A DNA stretch of 64,000 nucleotides from Syncephalis fuscata (Eukaryota > Zoopagomycota > Zoopagomycetes > Zoopagales > Piptocephalidaceae). The notes below the pieces were generated by a model. That model made no database searches. It was not told where the DNA came from and saw only the letters and a list, made by a program, of their open reading frames with translations. The position numbers and the translations under genes are program-made. The stretch covers positions 372,001 through 436,000 of the forward strand of contig JAHLTZ010000011.1 in NCBI GenBank assembly GCA_025786725.1, in the 5' to 3' direction. Of the stretch, positions 38,914 through 50,893 are shown in pieces (the stretch's first letter is position 1; every line of letters starts with the position of its first letter).

Positions 38914-40383
38914 ATGTCCGCAATTTGCAGTCTGTATATCGTCTATTACACTTACATGGACACACCCATAAGCTAGCCGAGGCACAAAAACGCGGCGCAC
39001 GATCAGTGCCTGGTGTACACGTGTCGTTATACCAAGTCCCTGATATACTGTCGTCGAACGGTACGCGCTAATCTACTTGGATACATTTGTACTAATCATT
39101 TAATTTAAATAGCCTTACCATCGCAATCTAATCAACGAGAACCAAGCCATATACCGGCCATCGAGCCGCATCAATTAGCGGAAGCAGACGGATTTCTTTT
39201 TGGTTTTCCGTAAGTAAAATTGAATTGATTACTTAGAAGCTAATTTCTACTATAGAGTATACTATGGCAATGCTCCAGCCGCATTCCAAAATCTATGGGA
39301 TAATACAACCTCTCTATGGACAAAGTAAATTCATTTGTACCTACTATATTTGCAACTAATTATTGAACCATTTTAGTAAAGCGTTAATGGGAAAGTTGGC
39401 TAGCACATTCTTTTCTGCTTCAAGTTTTAACAGTGGCCAAGAGACAACGACACTATCATTTATGACAACTCTGGCAAATCACGGCATGATCTATGTGCCA
39501 CTTGGTAAGCAATTAGTTTAGTAGAATAGAAGTATTTATTGATTGCCAATTATTATCTAGGAAATAGTGCTATGGATTTATTAGCATCATCAGGACAACC
39601 ACATGGTTGTAGTGCTTTTGGTGCCGGTACATTGGCTGGCCATGACAATCGGCAAATGCCTAGTCCACAAGAGCTGCAAGTAGCTGAATATCAAGGCCGT
39701 TTATTTGCCCAAACCTTATTGGATCTGACACGAGCCCGTCGACAGTCACGCTCTATTCCAGATACAATTGATTCAATTAATCCCTATTCTTTCTGCGAAC
39801 TACCGGGCGTTGCAATGGCCACCACTAATACGGCAGCAGTTGCTGCAACATCGGCAGCAGTAATAGCAATGCAAGATAAACAGTTGGTAAGTTTGAACTA
39901 GTGCACACTTTCTATTTAACAAATACCAACTCAATCATTATTGTTACATTTTACATCATTTAAAATAACAATTATTTCCGGTGTTCTTTTTAGCAAGCTA
40001 GTGGCATCAGTGCCGCCGGAAAACGCGTCTCATCTATCCCATCGTCCGATAGGTCTCATGCGCCGTCTGTCGAACCGTACAATACAAGTGTGGCGTCGGT
40101 CGTTCCTACTGCCCATGTCGAACCGGTCAATAACGACACGTCCCTCAGTGACTCAACATACGAATCCAAAGCTGCAAAGATCATCAACAACTCGCCAACC
40201 CGACACTCCCACCCTGCTACCTCTACACCGCACACACCACCGGTCACACTCAATCGCCCAAGTGAACCAACTACAGCCGAAGTCACCCATCAAAACCAAG
40301 CTAACCGCACGCCCATCGCCCGGTATTACAGAAAGATTATCACTCGGGCCCGACGCATCTTCTGCTGTCAATCAAGATCTTAA
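38914..40383 (+). CDS. WrbA-type NAD(P)H:quinone oxidoreductase with long basic tail
   Basis: A flavodoxin-fold FMN enzyme that reduces quinones by two electrons. MSAICSLYIVYYTY opens the FMN fold; GHTHKLAEAQKRGARSVPG follows, then SLYQVPDIL, EADGFLFGFPSVYYGNAPAA, ALMGKLASTFFSASSFNSGQ, LSFMTTLANHGMIYVPLG and the C-terminal EYQGRLFAQTL, all in the order expected for WrbA/Pst2. One base is missing near 38955, between TY and GHTH. The catalytic domain ends near 39740. The rest is a Ser/Thr/Pro-rich extension of about 200 residues that ends basic with FCCQSRS. Usual WrbA proteins stop at about 200 residues, so the tail is an addition. Stop TAA at 40381-40383. Confidence 0.88.
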
Positions 40384-42223
40384 TTCCAGTGCCGAGCGTA
40401 TAGATAGTCTATCAATAGATTAGCTATACTATAGTATAATTTGTCCATTTATTCTATGCGTTTTTATATCTATTCATCAAATTAAATATAATTTTAATTG
40501 CAACAAAACGCAAATATAATGTTTTCATTTAATTACATTGAAATTCACAAGACTGGCCATTGTTATTGTTGTTGTTAGTCATGTGTAGAAAGAGTGATAG
40601 AACATTAATAGAAGTCATTAATTGCAATTACATGTTATTTCACATTTGTTGTTACTGCATACAATGTGGTTTCTTGCGTCTAAATGATCTCTTTTATTTT
40701 CCAATTTTCTACTGTTGCATTTTGGGCATATTTGCAATGTAAGATACTCATCTATGGTGACAAAAAGGTAGGACGACTAGCGTTTCTAATGTTCACCATT
40801 GTCTTAAGCATTCTTGGTATCAACTTGGTAGGTGCAGATTATTTGCCAATCATTGATGAAGCAAATCGGCCTCACCATATGCAATAATGATAGCTTGAGT
40901 GTTTTCACCAGGAAGACCTTGTGGTGACAGTTGTAACTAGAATATACGACATGCCGTTGAGGTTACTTGAACAGGTGTTGATGTAAATAAAAGAAATAAA
41001 GACTAAGGATTGAATAGTGTTTTTTATTGATGTTTAAATACACATGTTATTTATATTGTTATATCCAACGTTATAATATAATATATTACTGAATAGAATA
41101 GATAGCAATAAAAAAAGATGATGAAAGGAGTAAATAAAAAATGTAAAAGTTAAGGTAAAAATGGTTTGACCATGTAAATATTGCGCGCTCAATCCAATGT
41201 TTTGCTTTAATATATAGCTATACAGCTTTTATTAATGGTCAATAAATAAAATTAGTATGTTTTTCTATTATTACAATAATGTATAATATTAGCTGCTTAC
41301 TCTGATAAATAATTAGATTAAGCCTTATAATAGTTGGCTTGGTTGCTGGTCGTATAAATGTGAGTATATAAGAAGACAATGTGATTGTAAATATTTATTT
41401 ATACAAACAATCAGAGTTATAAATTATAGTGACAATAATAAGTTATTTGACTACTAAACTTGTTAATTCAATTCTATTTGCAACTTTCTGTTTCTGTGCG
41501 TTATCTCGGTTTAATGTTGCTGTTATTCTGGCCACATCAACAACAGTCAACTTCTTGATAAATGCAGTCCAGCTTAGCATAGCTATAATGATTTGCTATA
41601 GATTGAACCAGTAAGCATTTGAGCTGCTAATAGTTTTTCCATTGGTTTCTACTTTGGTTTGTTTTCTATATTCCATCTCGCTTAACTTGTCAGAATTGGT
41701 TTTAGAAATGTAAGCAGCACTTAGGCCTTGCATGATTACTCATTAATATGCAATCCACAGCGTTATGCACTCGAAATTGCTAATATTTGAGCAGAACTTT
41801 CTATTGTGTCTATAGTGTCTGCATATTGTATTGCGTGTAATTTAGCCATGCAATTTGGTTTACATTTGAAAAGTGATGACGAAAATGACTTGTTGGAATG
41901 TTCTATTGCTCAAAATGCTGTGATGCATCATGCTACAAAAAGTACTTATTGTATAGTTGATTTCAGGTAATTTGGATTACCGTCATTTGAATGATGGCAG
42001 TTGCACAATATGTGGCATAATATGCCTGGGTGGTATGATGCATTTGTGAATTCAAAGCAGTAATTACCCCATAACAATGGGCATAGTGTCGAATGAAATG
42101 CACGCATGTACCAATCAATATACTTTATAATCTAAAATTACGGCTGACCTATGTATAGCAATAAAAACCTGTATAAAATACCAGCTTGATATATTAAACT
42201 TGTTTTTGCATCAGTGCTGAGTG
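40384..42223. other. Gene-poor AT-rich region
   Basis: Holds one copy of a long dispersed repeat (40984-41150). A 67-codon frame at 40684-40887 (+) encodes a possible small membrane protein (SILGINLVGADYLPIIDEA), but I could not support it further. Confidence 0.45.
40984..41150 (+). repeat. Long dispersed repeat, copy 1
   Basis: Matches 48167-48330 in the same orientation over about 160 bp: taaatacacatg, ttatattgttatat, taatatattactgaatagaa, then gagtaaataaaaaatgt. Differences are scattered substitutions. Confidence 0.8.
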
Positions 42224-42690
42224 CTATTCTGTATGCAACAGATATTGAGGACCCAATCGGTAGAAATGGCAGCAAATACATCGTTATCGTTTTACAAAGC
42301 CAAACAATATACTTGTTTTTACCAAATAGTTAGACCGTGTAACAAAAATACAGGCGAATATGTCTATTTTTATCACATGTACTGGATTATGAACACTGCT
42401 ACAGTACCCGTGCAAATAACTAACAGACTGGAGTAAAGACCGGGCAAGTTATGTGTTATTTTGTATGCATACAGATATTGAGGACCGAATCGGTAGAAGT
42501 GACAGCAAAGGCATCATTATTGTTTTCACAAAGCCAAACAATATCTTGTTTTTACCAAATAGTTAGATTGTGTAGCAAAAACACAAAATGATGTACATGT
42601 TCCTATTGCATATGCACTGCTCATTGTAATTACCGTGTCATTTATGTAAATGCTGCGAAGATTGAAGTAAAGACCAGGCAGGCTGAAATC
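42224..42690 (+). repeat. Tandem duplication of a ~228-bp unit
   Basis: Unit 1 (42224-42451) and unit 2 (42452-42690) share acagatattgagg, atcggtagaa, aagccaaacaatat, cttgtttttaccaaatagtt and taaagacc. Unit 1 has a 71-codon frame starting MLFCMQQILRTQSVEMAA. Unit 2 is degenerate in that frame, so it may be a decayed gene copy. Confidence 0.8.
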
Positions 42691-42735
42691 AAAACCGAAC
42701 AGGTCAAACTCAAGACCGGACAAGTTGAAGACTGG
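42658..42735 (+). repeat. 21-bp tandem repeat encoding a 7-residue repeat
   Basis: Three units follow one another in an open frame: VKTRQAE, IKTEQVK and LKTGQVE. The frame continues through DWKAYYYAMHLLVHVHLK. Period and hydrophobic spacing suit a short coiled coil. No start or gene context was established. Confidence 0.6.
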
Positions 42736-43068
42736 AAAGCATACTATTACGCCATGCATCTATTGGTACATGTGCATCTCAAACCATTATTTGGATTAAT
42801 TTATTGGTTCATACTACACATCAATAGTGTACCTCATGAATTACAGCATACTATTATCTCATCATAGCCATAGGTTTAAATAGCCCACAAAATATACACA
42901 ACCAGCTGTAATATCATCATCCCACTCTACTTCTTATTAAACACACACTACTCTCCACTTTATATCAGCCACTCTCTACTTCTTGCTATACACACTCTAC
43001 TCTCTACTCTATACCAACCACACTCTACTATCTCTTTTATTTGTTTGTCTTAACAAATCAGTATTACC
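42736..43068 (+). promoter_or_regulatory. Promoter and CT-rich leader of the micro-exon gene
   Basis: Between 42940 and 43040 the CACTCTACT/CTCTCTAC motif is repeated many times, giving an almost pyrimidine/A-only leader just before the ATG. A TTAAATAG box near 42875 may be the TATA element. Pyrimidine-rich leaders are common in highly expressed fungal genes. Confidence 0.45.
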
Positions 43069-45847
43069 ATGAAGCTTTCTATTGCCGTCGTTTGCACTAT
43101 TGTCGTGGCTCTTATGGCCAGTACAGCCATAGTGGATGCTAAACCAACTTTAGTTCGTCGTGGTGGTATGTTGCAATATCACTAAATATGCCTTAGCGTT
43201 ATATTTACTAACAGTATTGCTAACTAATAATTATATTAGATCGTAAGTTATATTGTATATTAGCTAATCACTTACTAATTATATACCATGCACTGTGTTC
43301 GTCAAAAAATAAATATCAATAGCTGGTAGGTTGCATTACATATCAATAGAATATACACTAATTATGTGTCATTACTGTATCCATCAAAAACTTAATATTA
43401 GTGGACTGTAAGTTGTATTGTATATTAATTTATTACTCATTAATTGCATGTTATGCACATGTGTATCAACGACTTCATACTAACAGGCGGTAAGTAACAT
43501 TATATATTGCTGACTTATACACTAATTATATAACATTTATTATCTATATCAATAACTTAATATTAATAGCCAGTAAGTTGTATTGTATAATAATTAATAA
43601 CTTACTGATTATATATCATGCATCGTGTATATAAATAAATTAATATTAGTTAAATGTAGGTTATATTATAGACTTAACTGTACATTGGCTAATTATATTC
43701 ATATACTGTGCATATTAATAACTTAATACTAATAGGCAGTAAGTAGCATTGTATATTGACTGACTATGCACTAACTATGTGTTATGCACCATGTGTATTA
43801 ATAAATACTAATAGGTGGTAAATGATATTGTATATTAACTAACTATATATTAATTATACTACTCGCCGATTGTACTGCTTATTTAATATTAATAGAAAGT
43901 AAGTTGTAGTGTATATTAACTAACCATCCACTAACTATATACCATGTATTATGCGTATAATTAACTTAATAGTGTGTAAGCTGTCTTATATATTAATTAC
44001 TTATATATTAATTATAATATTTATTGATTGCATTGATTAATTAATATTAATAGGCAGTAAGTTGTATTGTATATTAGCTGGCCTTACATTAACTGCGCTA
44101 TTTACTAATTATATCAATTATTTAATATTAATAGAGGGTAAGTAGTATTGTATATCAATGAACTGTACACTAATCACATGTTGTTTATTGATTGTACCAA
44201 TTTTTTAATATTAATAGACAGTAAGTTGTATTGTATATTAGCTGACCTTACATTAACTATGCTATTTACTGATTATATCAATTATTTAATATTGATAGAT
44301 CGTAAGTGATATTGCATATTAACTAACTGTACATTAATCATGCTATTTGTTGATTGTACCAATTATTTAATACTAATAGCGGGTAAGTTGTGTTACATAT
44401 TAACTGAATGTACATTAACTATACTATTTACTAATTGTATTAACTATTTTATATTAATAGATGGTAAGTGGTATTGTATATTACTTAAATATATATTAAC
44501 TATCATTTACTGATTGTATTGATTATTTAATATTAATAGACAGCAAGTAGTATTGTATATTAATTGACTACTCACTAACCACGTGCTATTTAATGATTGT
44601 ACCGGTTATTTAATATTAATAGATCGTAAGTGGTATTGTATATTAATTGATTATACATTAACTATGATATTTACTGATTGTGCTAATTATTTAATATTAA
44701 TAGAATGTAAGTGGTATTGTATATTAATTGAATATATATTAACTACAATTCACCGATTGTATTGATTATTTAATATTAATAGTCAGTAAGTGACATTATA
44801 TATTAATTAGCTCCTCACTAACCACGTGCTATTTACTGGTTACACCAACTATTTAATATTAATAGATCGTAAGTGGTATTGTATATTAATTAAACGTACA
44901 TTAACTATAACATTTACTGCTTGTGCCAATTATTTAATATTAATAGTTTGTAGTGAGATTATATATTGACTGACTATACATTAACTGTTATTTACTGATT
45001 GTATCAATTATTTAATATTAATAGGCAAGTAAGTTGTATTATATGTTAATTGACTATAAATCAACTGCTATTTACTAATTGTAATAATTATTTAATATTA
45101 ATAGACAGTAAGTTGTATTATGTATTGACTGACTATCCACTGACTATATATTATATACTGTATGAATCAACAACATTAATGACATAGAATGTAAGTAGCA
45201 TTGTATATTAACAAACTATATTAATTATGTGCTATTCACTGTGTGTATTACCAAATTAATCTTGATAGGCAGTAAGTTGTATTGTATACTGACTGACTAT
45301 ACATTAACTGTATATCATGTATTGTGTTCATCAATAACTTGATATTAATAGTCAGTAAGTTATATTGTATATTAACTAGCTATTTACTAATCACATGATA
45401 TTTACTGTATCTATCAACAACTTAATATTAATAGATTGTAAGTTGTATTCATGTCAATAGAACATGAGCTAATTATATACTATGTGCTGTATTCGCTAAC
45501 AACTTAATATCAATAGATTGTAAGTGGTACTGTATATTAATTAATTACTCACTAACTACATGTTATACACTATATATATATCAACAACTTAACATTAATA
45601 GGCAGTAAGTAGCGTTGTATATCAATTGATTACTCACTAATTACATGTTATTTATTAATGGTATTGATTATTTAATATCAATAGAGAGTAAGTGACATTA
45701 TATACTAATTGATTACTTATTAATCACATGTTATTTATTAATTTTACTAATTATTTACTATTAATAGGTCGTAAGTAATATTGTATATCTCTGACTATCC
45801 ATTAATTATATGGCATAACATTTTTATTTACAAACACAGAGCCATAA
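43069..45847 (+). CDS. Secreted cysteine-rich peptide encoded by an array of 3-nt micro-exons
   Basis: Exon 1 (43069-43165) encodes a signal peptide (MKLSIAVVCTIVVALMAST, cleavage near VDA) and KPTLVRRG, ending in phase 1 at a GTATGT donor. Then come 32 micro-exons, each preceded by AG and followed by GTAAG or similar. They start at 43240, 43323, 43402, 43487, 43570, 43650, 43736, 43815, 43896, 43973, 44054, 44135, 44218, 44299, 44380, 44461, 44540, 44623, 44704, 44783, 44866, 44947, 45025, 45105, 45188, 45269, 45352, 45435, 45517, 45602, 45685 and 45768. All are 3 nt except 43402 and 43650 (6 nt). The last exon starts at 45840, with TAA at 45845-45847. The total, 207 nt, is in frame and stop-free (68 residues). 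The mature part has six Cys, C-x3-C-x3-C-x11-C-x2-C-x3-C. The 45025 unit has one extra A before its donor. Function unknown; Cx3C pairs recall helical-hairpin peptides. Confidence 0.8.
43166..45839 (+). repeat. ~81-bp tandem array of intron units
   Basis: Successive micro-exons are 77-86 bp apart. The unit consensus begins GTAAGTTGTATTGTATATTA, has CATTAACTA in the middle and ends in TTATTTAATATTAATAG. The flanks are conserved, while the three bases between AG and GT differ between most units. One unit (44543) has a GC donor. The array explains why no long frame is visible here. Confidence 0.92.
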
Positions 45848-46823
45848 TTACTTTCAAGACATCAGCATTGGTAGTGCAATCAAACCACTATTCCAATACA
45901 CTTTAGGTATATATTCAGTGAAAAGCAAGACCATTTGACAATTACGCCGTCCAGTCTATTCATATATCAAGTTTTGGCCAATGCTCCGGTTTATCCAGTC
46001 TTTAATCAATGGAATCACTATTTTATCAACAAGCTTGCAATCAGTTGTTTCTATTCAACTGTGCAAGCTTATAGTAATAAACTTATGGTTTCATCTTAGC
46101 TATATACAATCACATTGCTATATCTATAATCATGTTTATTTATCCAATAATGGCAATTATTGATCAAATAGTTAAATTAACAAAAGGCATGTATAATTGT
46201 ATCGTTTAAGCTAATAGGCATATATTGGTATGAATAGTAGTAAAGCTATTGTTATTATATAGCCAAATAATATTATGCTGAAATTAGAATAAATACGCTT
46301 TTTAATAAAACATGGCAATAAAGCATAAAATATTATAAAAAATAAATAGACAAATTATATATATGAATAATGATGACGAAACTATACTGTATGCAATTAA
46401 CCAAGCGTAATGAACAAAATAAATCAAAATCTACTAAAATAATACAGTTAGCAATAAACTTTAGCTTTTGTTAATATAGTTTCTACAATCTACAATATTA
46501 ATGATATAGACAAATATATAGTATGTGTATACAAGACAGATATGTACAGTACAACAATAATGATAAATAAATAGCTTAATAACCAATGACACCCAGCAGC
46601 CAGTTTCATCTTCAATAACACGGATATTTCGTTTAAATGTGTGGCTATTATAGTTATTTAACTGCCAAGTCACACTAAACAACCAATAGCATGCTCAATA
46701 TTGTGGAAAAAGTGATTTTTATTTAGTTAATAAAAATATCATAAGATTTGATACAAATCAAGTGGTTTAAATGATCTGTCATAACACCCTTTTAAGCTTC
46801 TTTCGCCATGTTCCACGGCTTTT
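45848..46823. other. AT-rich 3' region
   Basis: Follows the micro-exon gene's stop codon. No supported gene; the 60-codon frame at 45981-46163 is not convincing. Confidence 0.45.
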
Positions 46824-48141
46824 CTAAATTATGACATCGGAGCGACTACTGCGATGTTTAAAATGAATGTTACGAGTAGATTGTTCTAGTTTGCCAATGA
46901 TAAATGCCATGTTGACGGCATTATTTTGCATATCTTCACTCTTGTTTGATACATCAGCTAATTAATTCAAGTTAATTAAAGCAATACTACTTTCGTGTAA
47001 TTCAGAATTGTTTAATTGCTAAATATGATATCTGAAACACTCTAAATAAACTATTCTAATTTTATTTGTGGTTAAATTTAAATTTGAAAATATTTACTAA
47101 TTAAATCATTTTTGTTTGCATTACACTTTATTTATTTTAATAGTTGCTTCATTATTAGTTTGTATTTATTTAATAAAGACGTTTATTTCAGTATTAACTA
47201 CTAGTTCAATATCCTTAATATTAATCCTTGCAGAGCGTGTTCTTGTATTGCGTTCTTTAGTTGCATTTGTCACAAGTATATCGTTAAAAGTTTTTTAGCA
47301 AATAAAACACGATTGGCATTGCTGTTAATATTGCTATAATCAACTAATTACATGAATAAGATTTTAAATTAAAATTGTTGCAACTATTGTAATCAACTTT
47401 TTCCCATCAGAAATTTTTAGCTTTGTAACTTTTATTATTTAGTAATATTGTAAATACACAATACTGTTATTCAAATAATAATAAAAATGACTTTTATAAT
47501 CCAATTCATTTTAGTTGCTATCAGAATCTATACAGTTACGACTTTTGTTATAAATATGCTAATTTGAGCTATTGTTATAGGTTAAATCATTTAATACTGA
47601 TGTTATTCTTTATTAATTGATATTAAAACATTTGGCTAAGCTACTATTCCTATTTCTTTTCCTCCTTTGGTTGCCTGGTCAATGATACATCATTTTATTA
47701 CTAATATTGTAACAATGTCTTTTTTATCAAATCTAAAACAGATCAAGTTTTGTGATAAGAAATAATAACATCTGCTGAGCTGTTATAATTGTTGGTGTGT
47801 ATTGAATAATTAAACATGTACTTAATACTTTTACTTGTACATCTTTTGTTTTATATTTAAGAATGTAGTAATATCATATGTAATAGATTTAGTAATAGAT
47901 TTAATAGTATTATTACCACAATCATATGCACAATCATTAATATGGTTAAAATTGTATTGACAATCTTTACTAGTCTTTTGTTTTCTGGCAGCCAAAACAA
48001 ACTGGCGCTTGCTGAAACGGTCTTTATGAGAACAGATAAACTGTAATCTTGTTGAATCAATATTTTTCTCTTAAACTTGCAATTGCCAACAAGTCTAAAC
48101 TCATCAGCGGCAATCTTCAGTTTTTCAATACTAATAAACAT
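46824..48141 (-). pseudogene. Decayed or poorly resolved intron-containing gene
   Basis: Three protein-like blocks lie in order on the minus strand. The first, from 48141, starts MFISIEKLKIAADEFRLVG and contains KTVSASASLFWLPENKRLVK. The second, about 47330-47165, reads NANRVLFAKK and, after one missing base, FNDILVTNATKERNTRTR and SARINIKDIELVVN. The third, about 46960-46824, reads ADVSNKSEDMQNNAVNMAFI, IGKLEQSTRNIHFKH and RSSRSDVII to a TAG. A TAA interrupts the frame just before the third block. Composition differs from surrounding noncoding DNA, so a gene existed. Family not recognised. Confidence 0.42.
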
Positions 48142-48166
48142 AGCTTTTCAAACAGTTTGGTAGACA

Positions 48167-48330
48167 ATGAGAGAAATAAAAACTAGAGATTAAATAATGT
48201 TCTGTATTGATGCTTAAATACACATGCCATTTATATTGTTATATTTGACATTATCAAATAATATATTACTGAATAGAACGATAAAATAGTGATAAAAAAG
48301 AAGAGTGAAATAAATAAAAAAAAATGTGAG
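48167..48330 (+). repeat. Long dispersed repeat, copy 2
   Basis: Same orientation and block order as 40984-41150. The two copies bracket the 7-kb gene-poor segment that contains the micro-exon gene. Confidence 0.8.
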
Positions 48331-48415
48331 AGCCAACGTATAACTTTTATATATTAATTTATTAGTAGGCTTATTTGCTCCAGTGTCAAAAGACCAGAAT
48401 TGACATCCTTTACTT

Positions 48416-48472
48416 GATTGAACTACACATTTATTGTTCTACTAAACATGGAACTGGATGGTGAGTGACATT
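48416..48472 (+). repeat. Dispersed repeat, copy 3
   Basis: Core gaactacacattt, then aaacatggaactggatggtg, matching 8106-8160 and the MITE arm at 10190. Confidence 0.65.
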
Positions 48473-48841
48473 AAATATTAAATTATAATGCTTTGAATAC
48501 TGCACAACAACAATAATATGAATCAACATTTACCTATTTATTATATTTTATTGTAAGTAACATGGAATACTATAATATTTATTACTGCTAATATCAAATA
48601 TTGAAAATAGTGCCAATTAATTAAGACACTGATTAATTTAATTGGAGATGTAGCACTGCTCCAACAAATAGCATTTTTTAGTAGTAAAAACTGATCGACG
48701 GTTTATTTGAGTTATGGATCTTTTTGTCTAGTTTAAGAATAGGGACTCAAAGTACAATAGTTCCATAATATTAAATGAACTCAGTTCCTAATAGACAGAT
48801 AAATATCACATGCCTAATATTGTAGTCTCTTTGAGTTACAC

Positions 48842-50210
<1,369 letters not shown>

Positions 50211-50893
50211 GATAGACAGTTGTAAAGTGGAAACACAACAAGAATCGGCAATACCACTACTAGTAATAAAGACAGCTACGTTTGACACAAAGCGACACAG
50301 CAAAGCCTGGCAAACGATGAGAGAGAGCGTAAAAGATGGTGGTGTGTTGCTGGCACAATTAATTTTTGCTTTTTTTTGCTTTTTCCAAAAAGAATTGAAT
50401 CAGTTTACTTTTCTTGATCAACTGAATCTGGGTTGTTAGTTACTAATGGTAATCACACAGTAACAGAAATAGCAACAGCAATAGCAACAACACCAGCCAT
50501 AATAGTGGTATGTATCCTAGTAACCATTGTTCCAAATTAGTTACATTTCACGTTAATGCAACAAGTAATGGTTTATATGGTATGTTAATGCGTTTAACGG
50601 CATCATTATGGACATTAGAAGAAGAGCGGGTAAAACCGGTCAATAATGCAATTCCGAATCAATACAGCTATGCATGATGTTAGTCACAAATGACGTTACC
50701 ATTGCTATTAGCATGAAAGTCTAAAGCTACAAATAGCCAAGCTAATTGCCGCGATTAATTTAAAACAAATTAATTAGCAACAAACTATTACTTCTACGCA
50801 CGCTTAAATTGAATTATCTAAAGCACACACTTCTCTCGCTTACGATCTTCGCTATTCTTCTTTATCTTTTTTTACTTTGAACATTTATTAAAC
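50211..50893. promoter_or_regulatory. Bidirectional promoter region between PRMT1 and USP genes
   Basis: Divergent start sites about 680 bp apart. Poly-T stretches near 50365-50390 and an AGCAACA-type repeat near 50465-50492. No further feature. Confidence 0.45.

Larger units (their letters stand above)
48142..48841. other. Repeat-bearing intergenic region
   Basis: Contains copy 2 of the long dispersed repeat and copy 3 of the short dispersed repeat. No gene seen. Confidence 0.5.

Noticed and set aside
41429-41614. Possible small membrane protein
   Set aside because: No ATG at the start and no upstream exon found; composition is what random AT-rich sequence gives.
44583-44765. 60-codon frame inside the array
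   Set aside because: It is made of intron-unit sequence read through, with repeats such as YLILIDRKWYCILI caused by the tandem repeat. It is an artefact of the array.
43166-45839. Reading the 81-bp array as a CRISPR-like or plain satellite array
   Set aside because: Spacers are only 3-6 nt, units differ at many positions, and every boundary is a splice site in one orientation. A satellite would not keep a stop-free frame with six ordered cysteines next to a signal peptide.
47116-47298. Hydrophobic plus-strand frame
   Set aside because: Antisense to the better minus-strand block with TNATKERNTRTR; hydrophobicity is expected from AT-rich antisense sequence.
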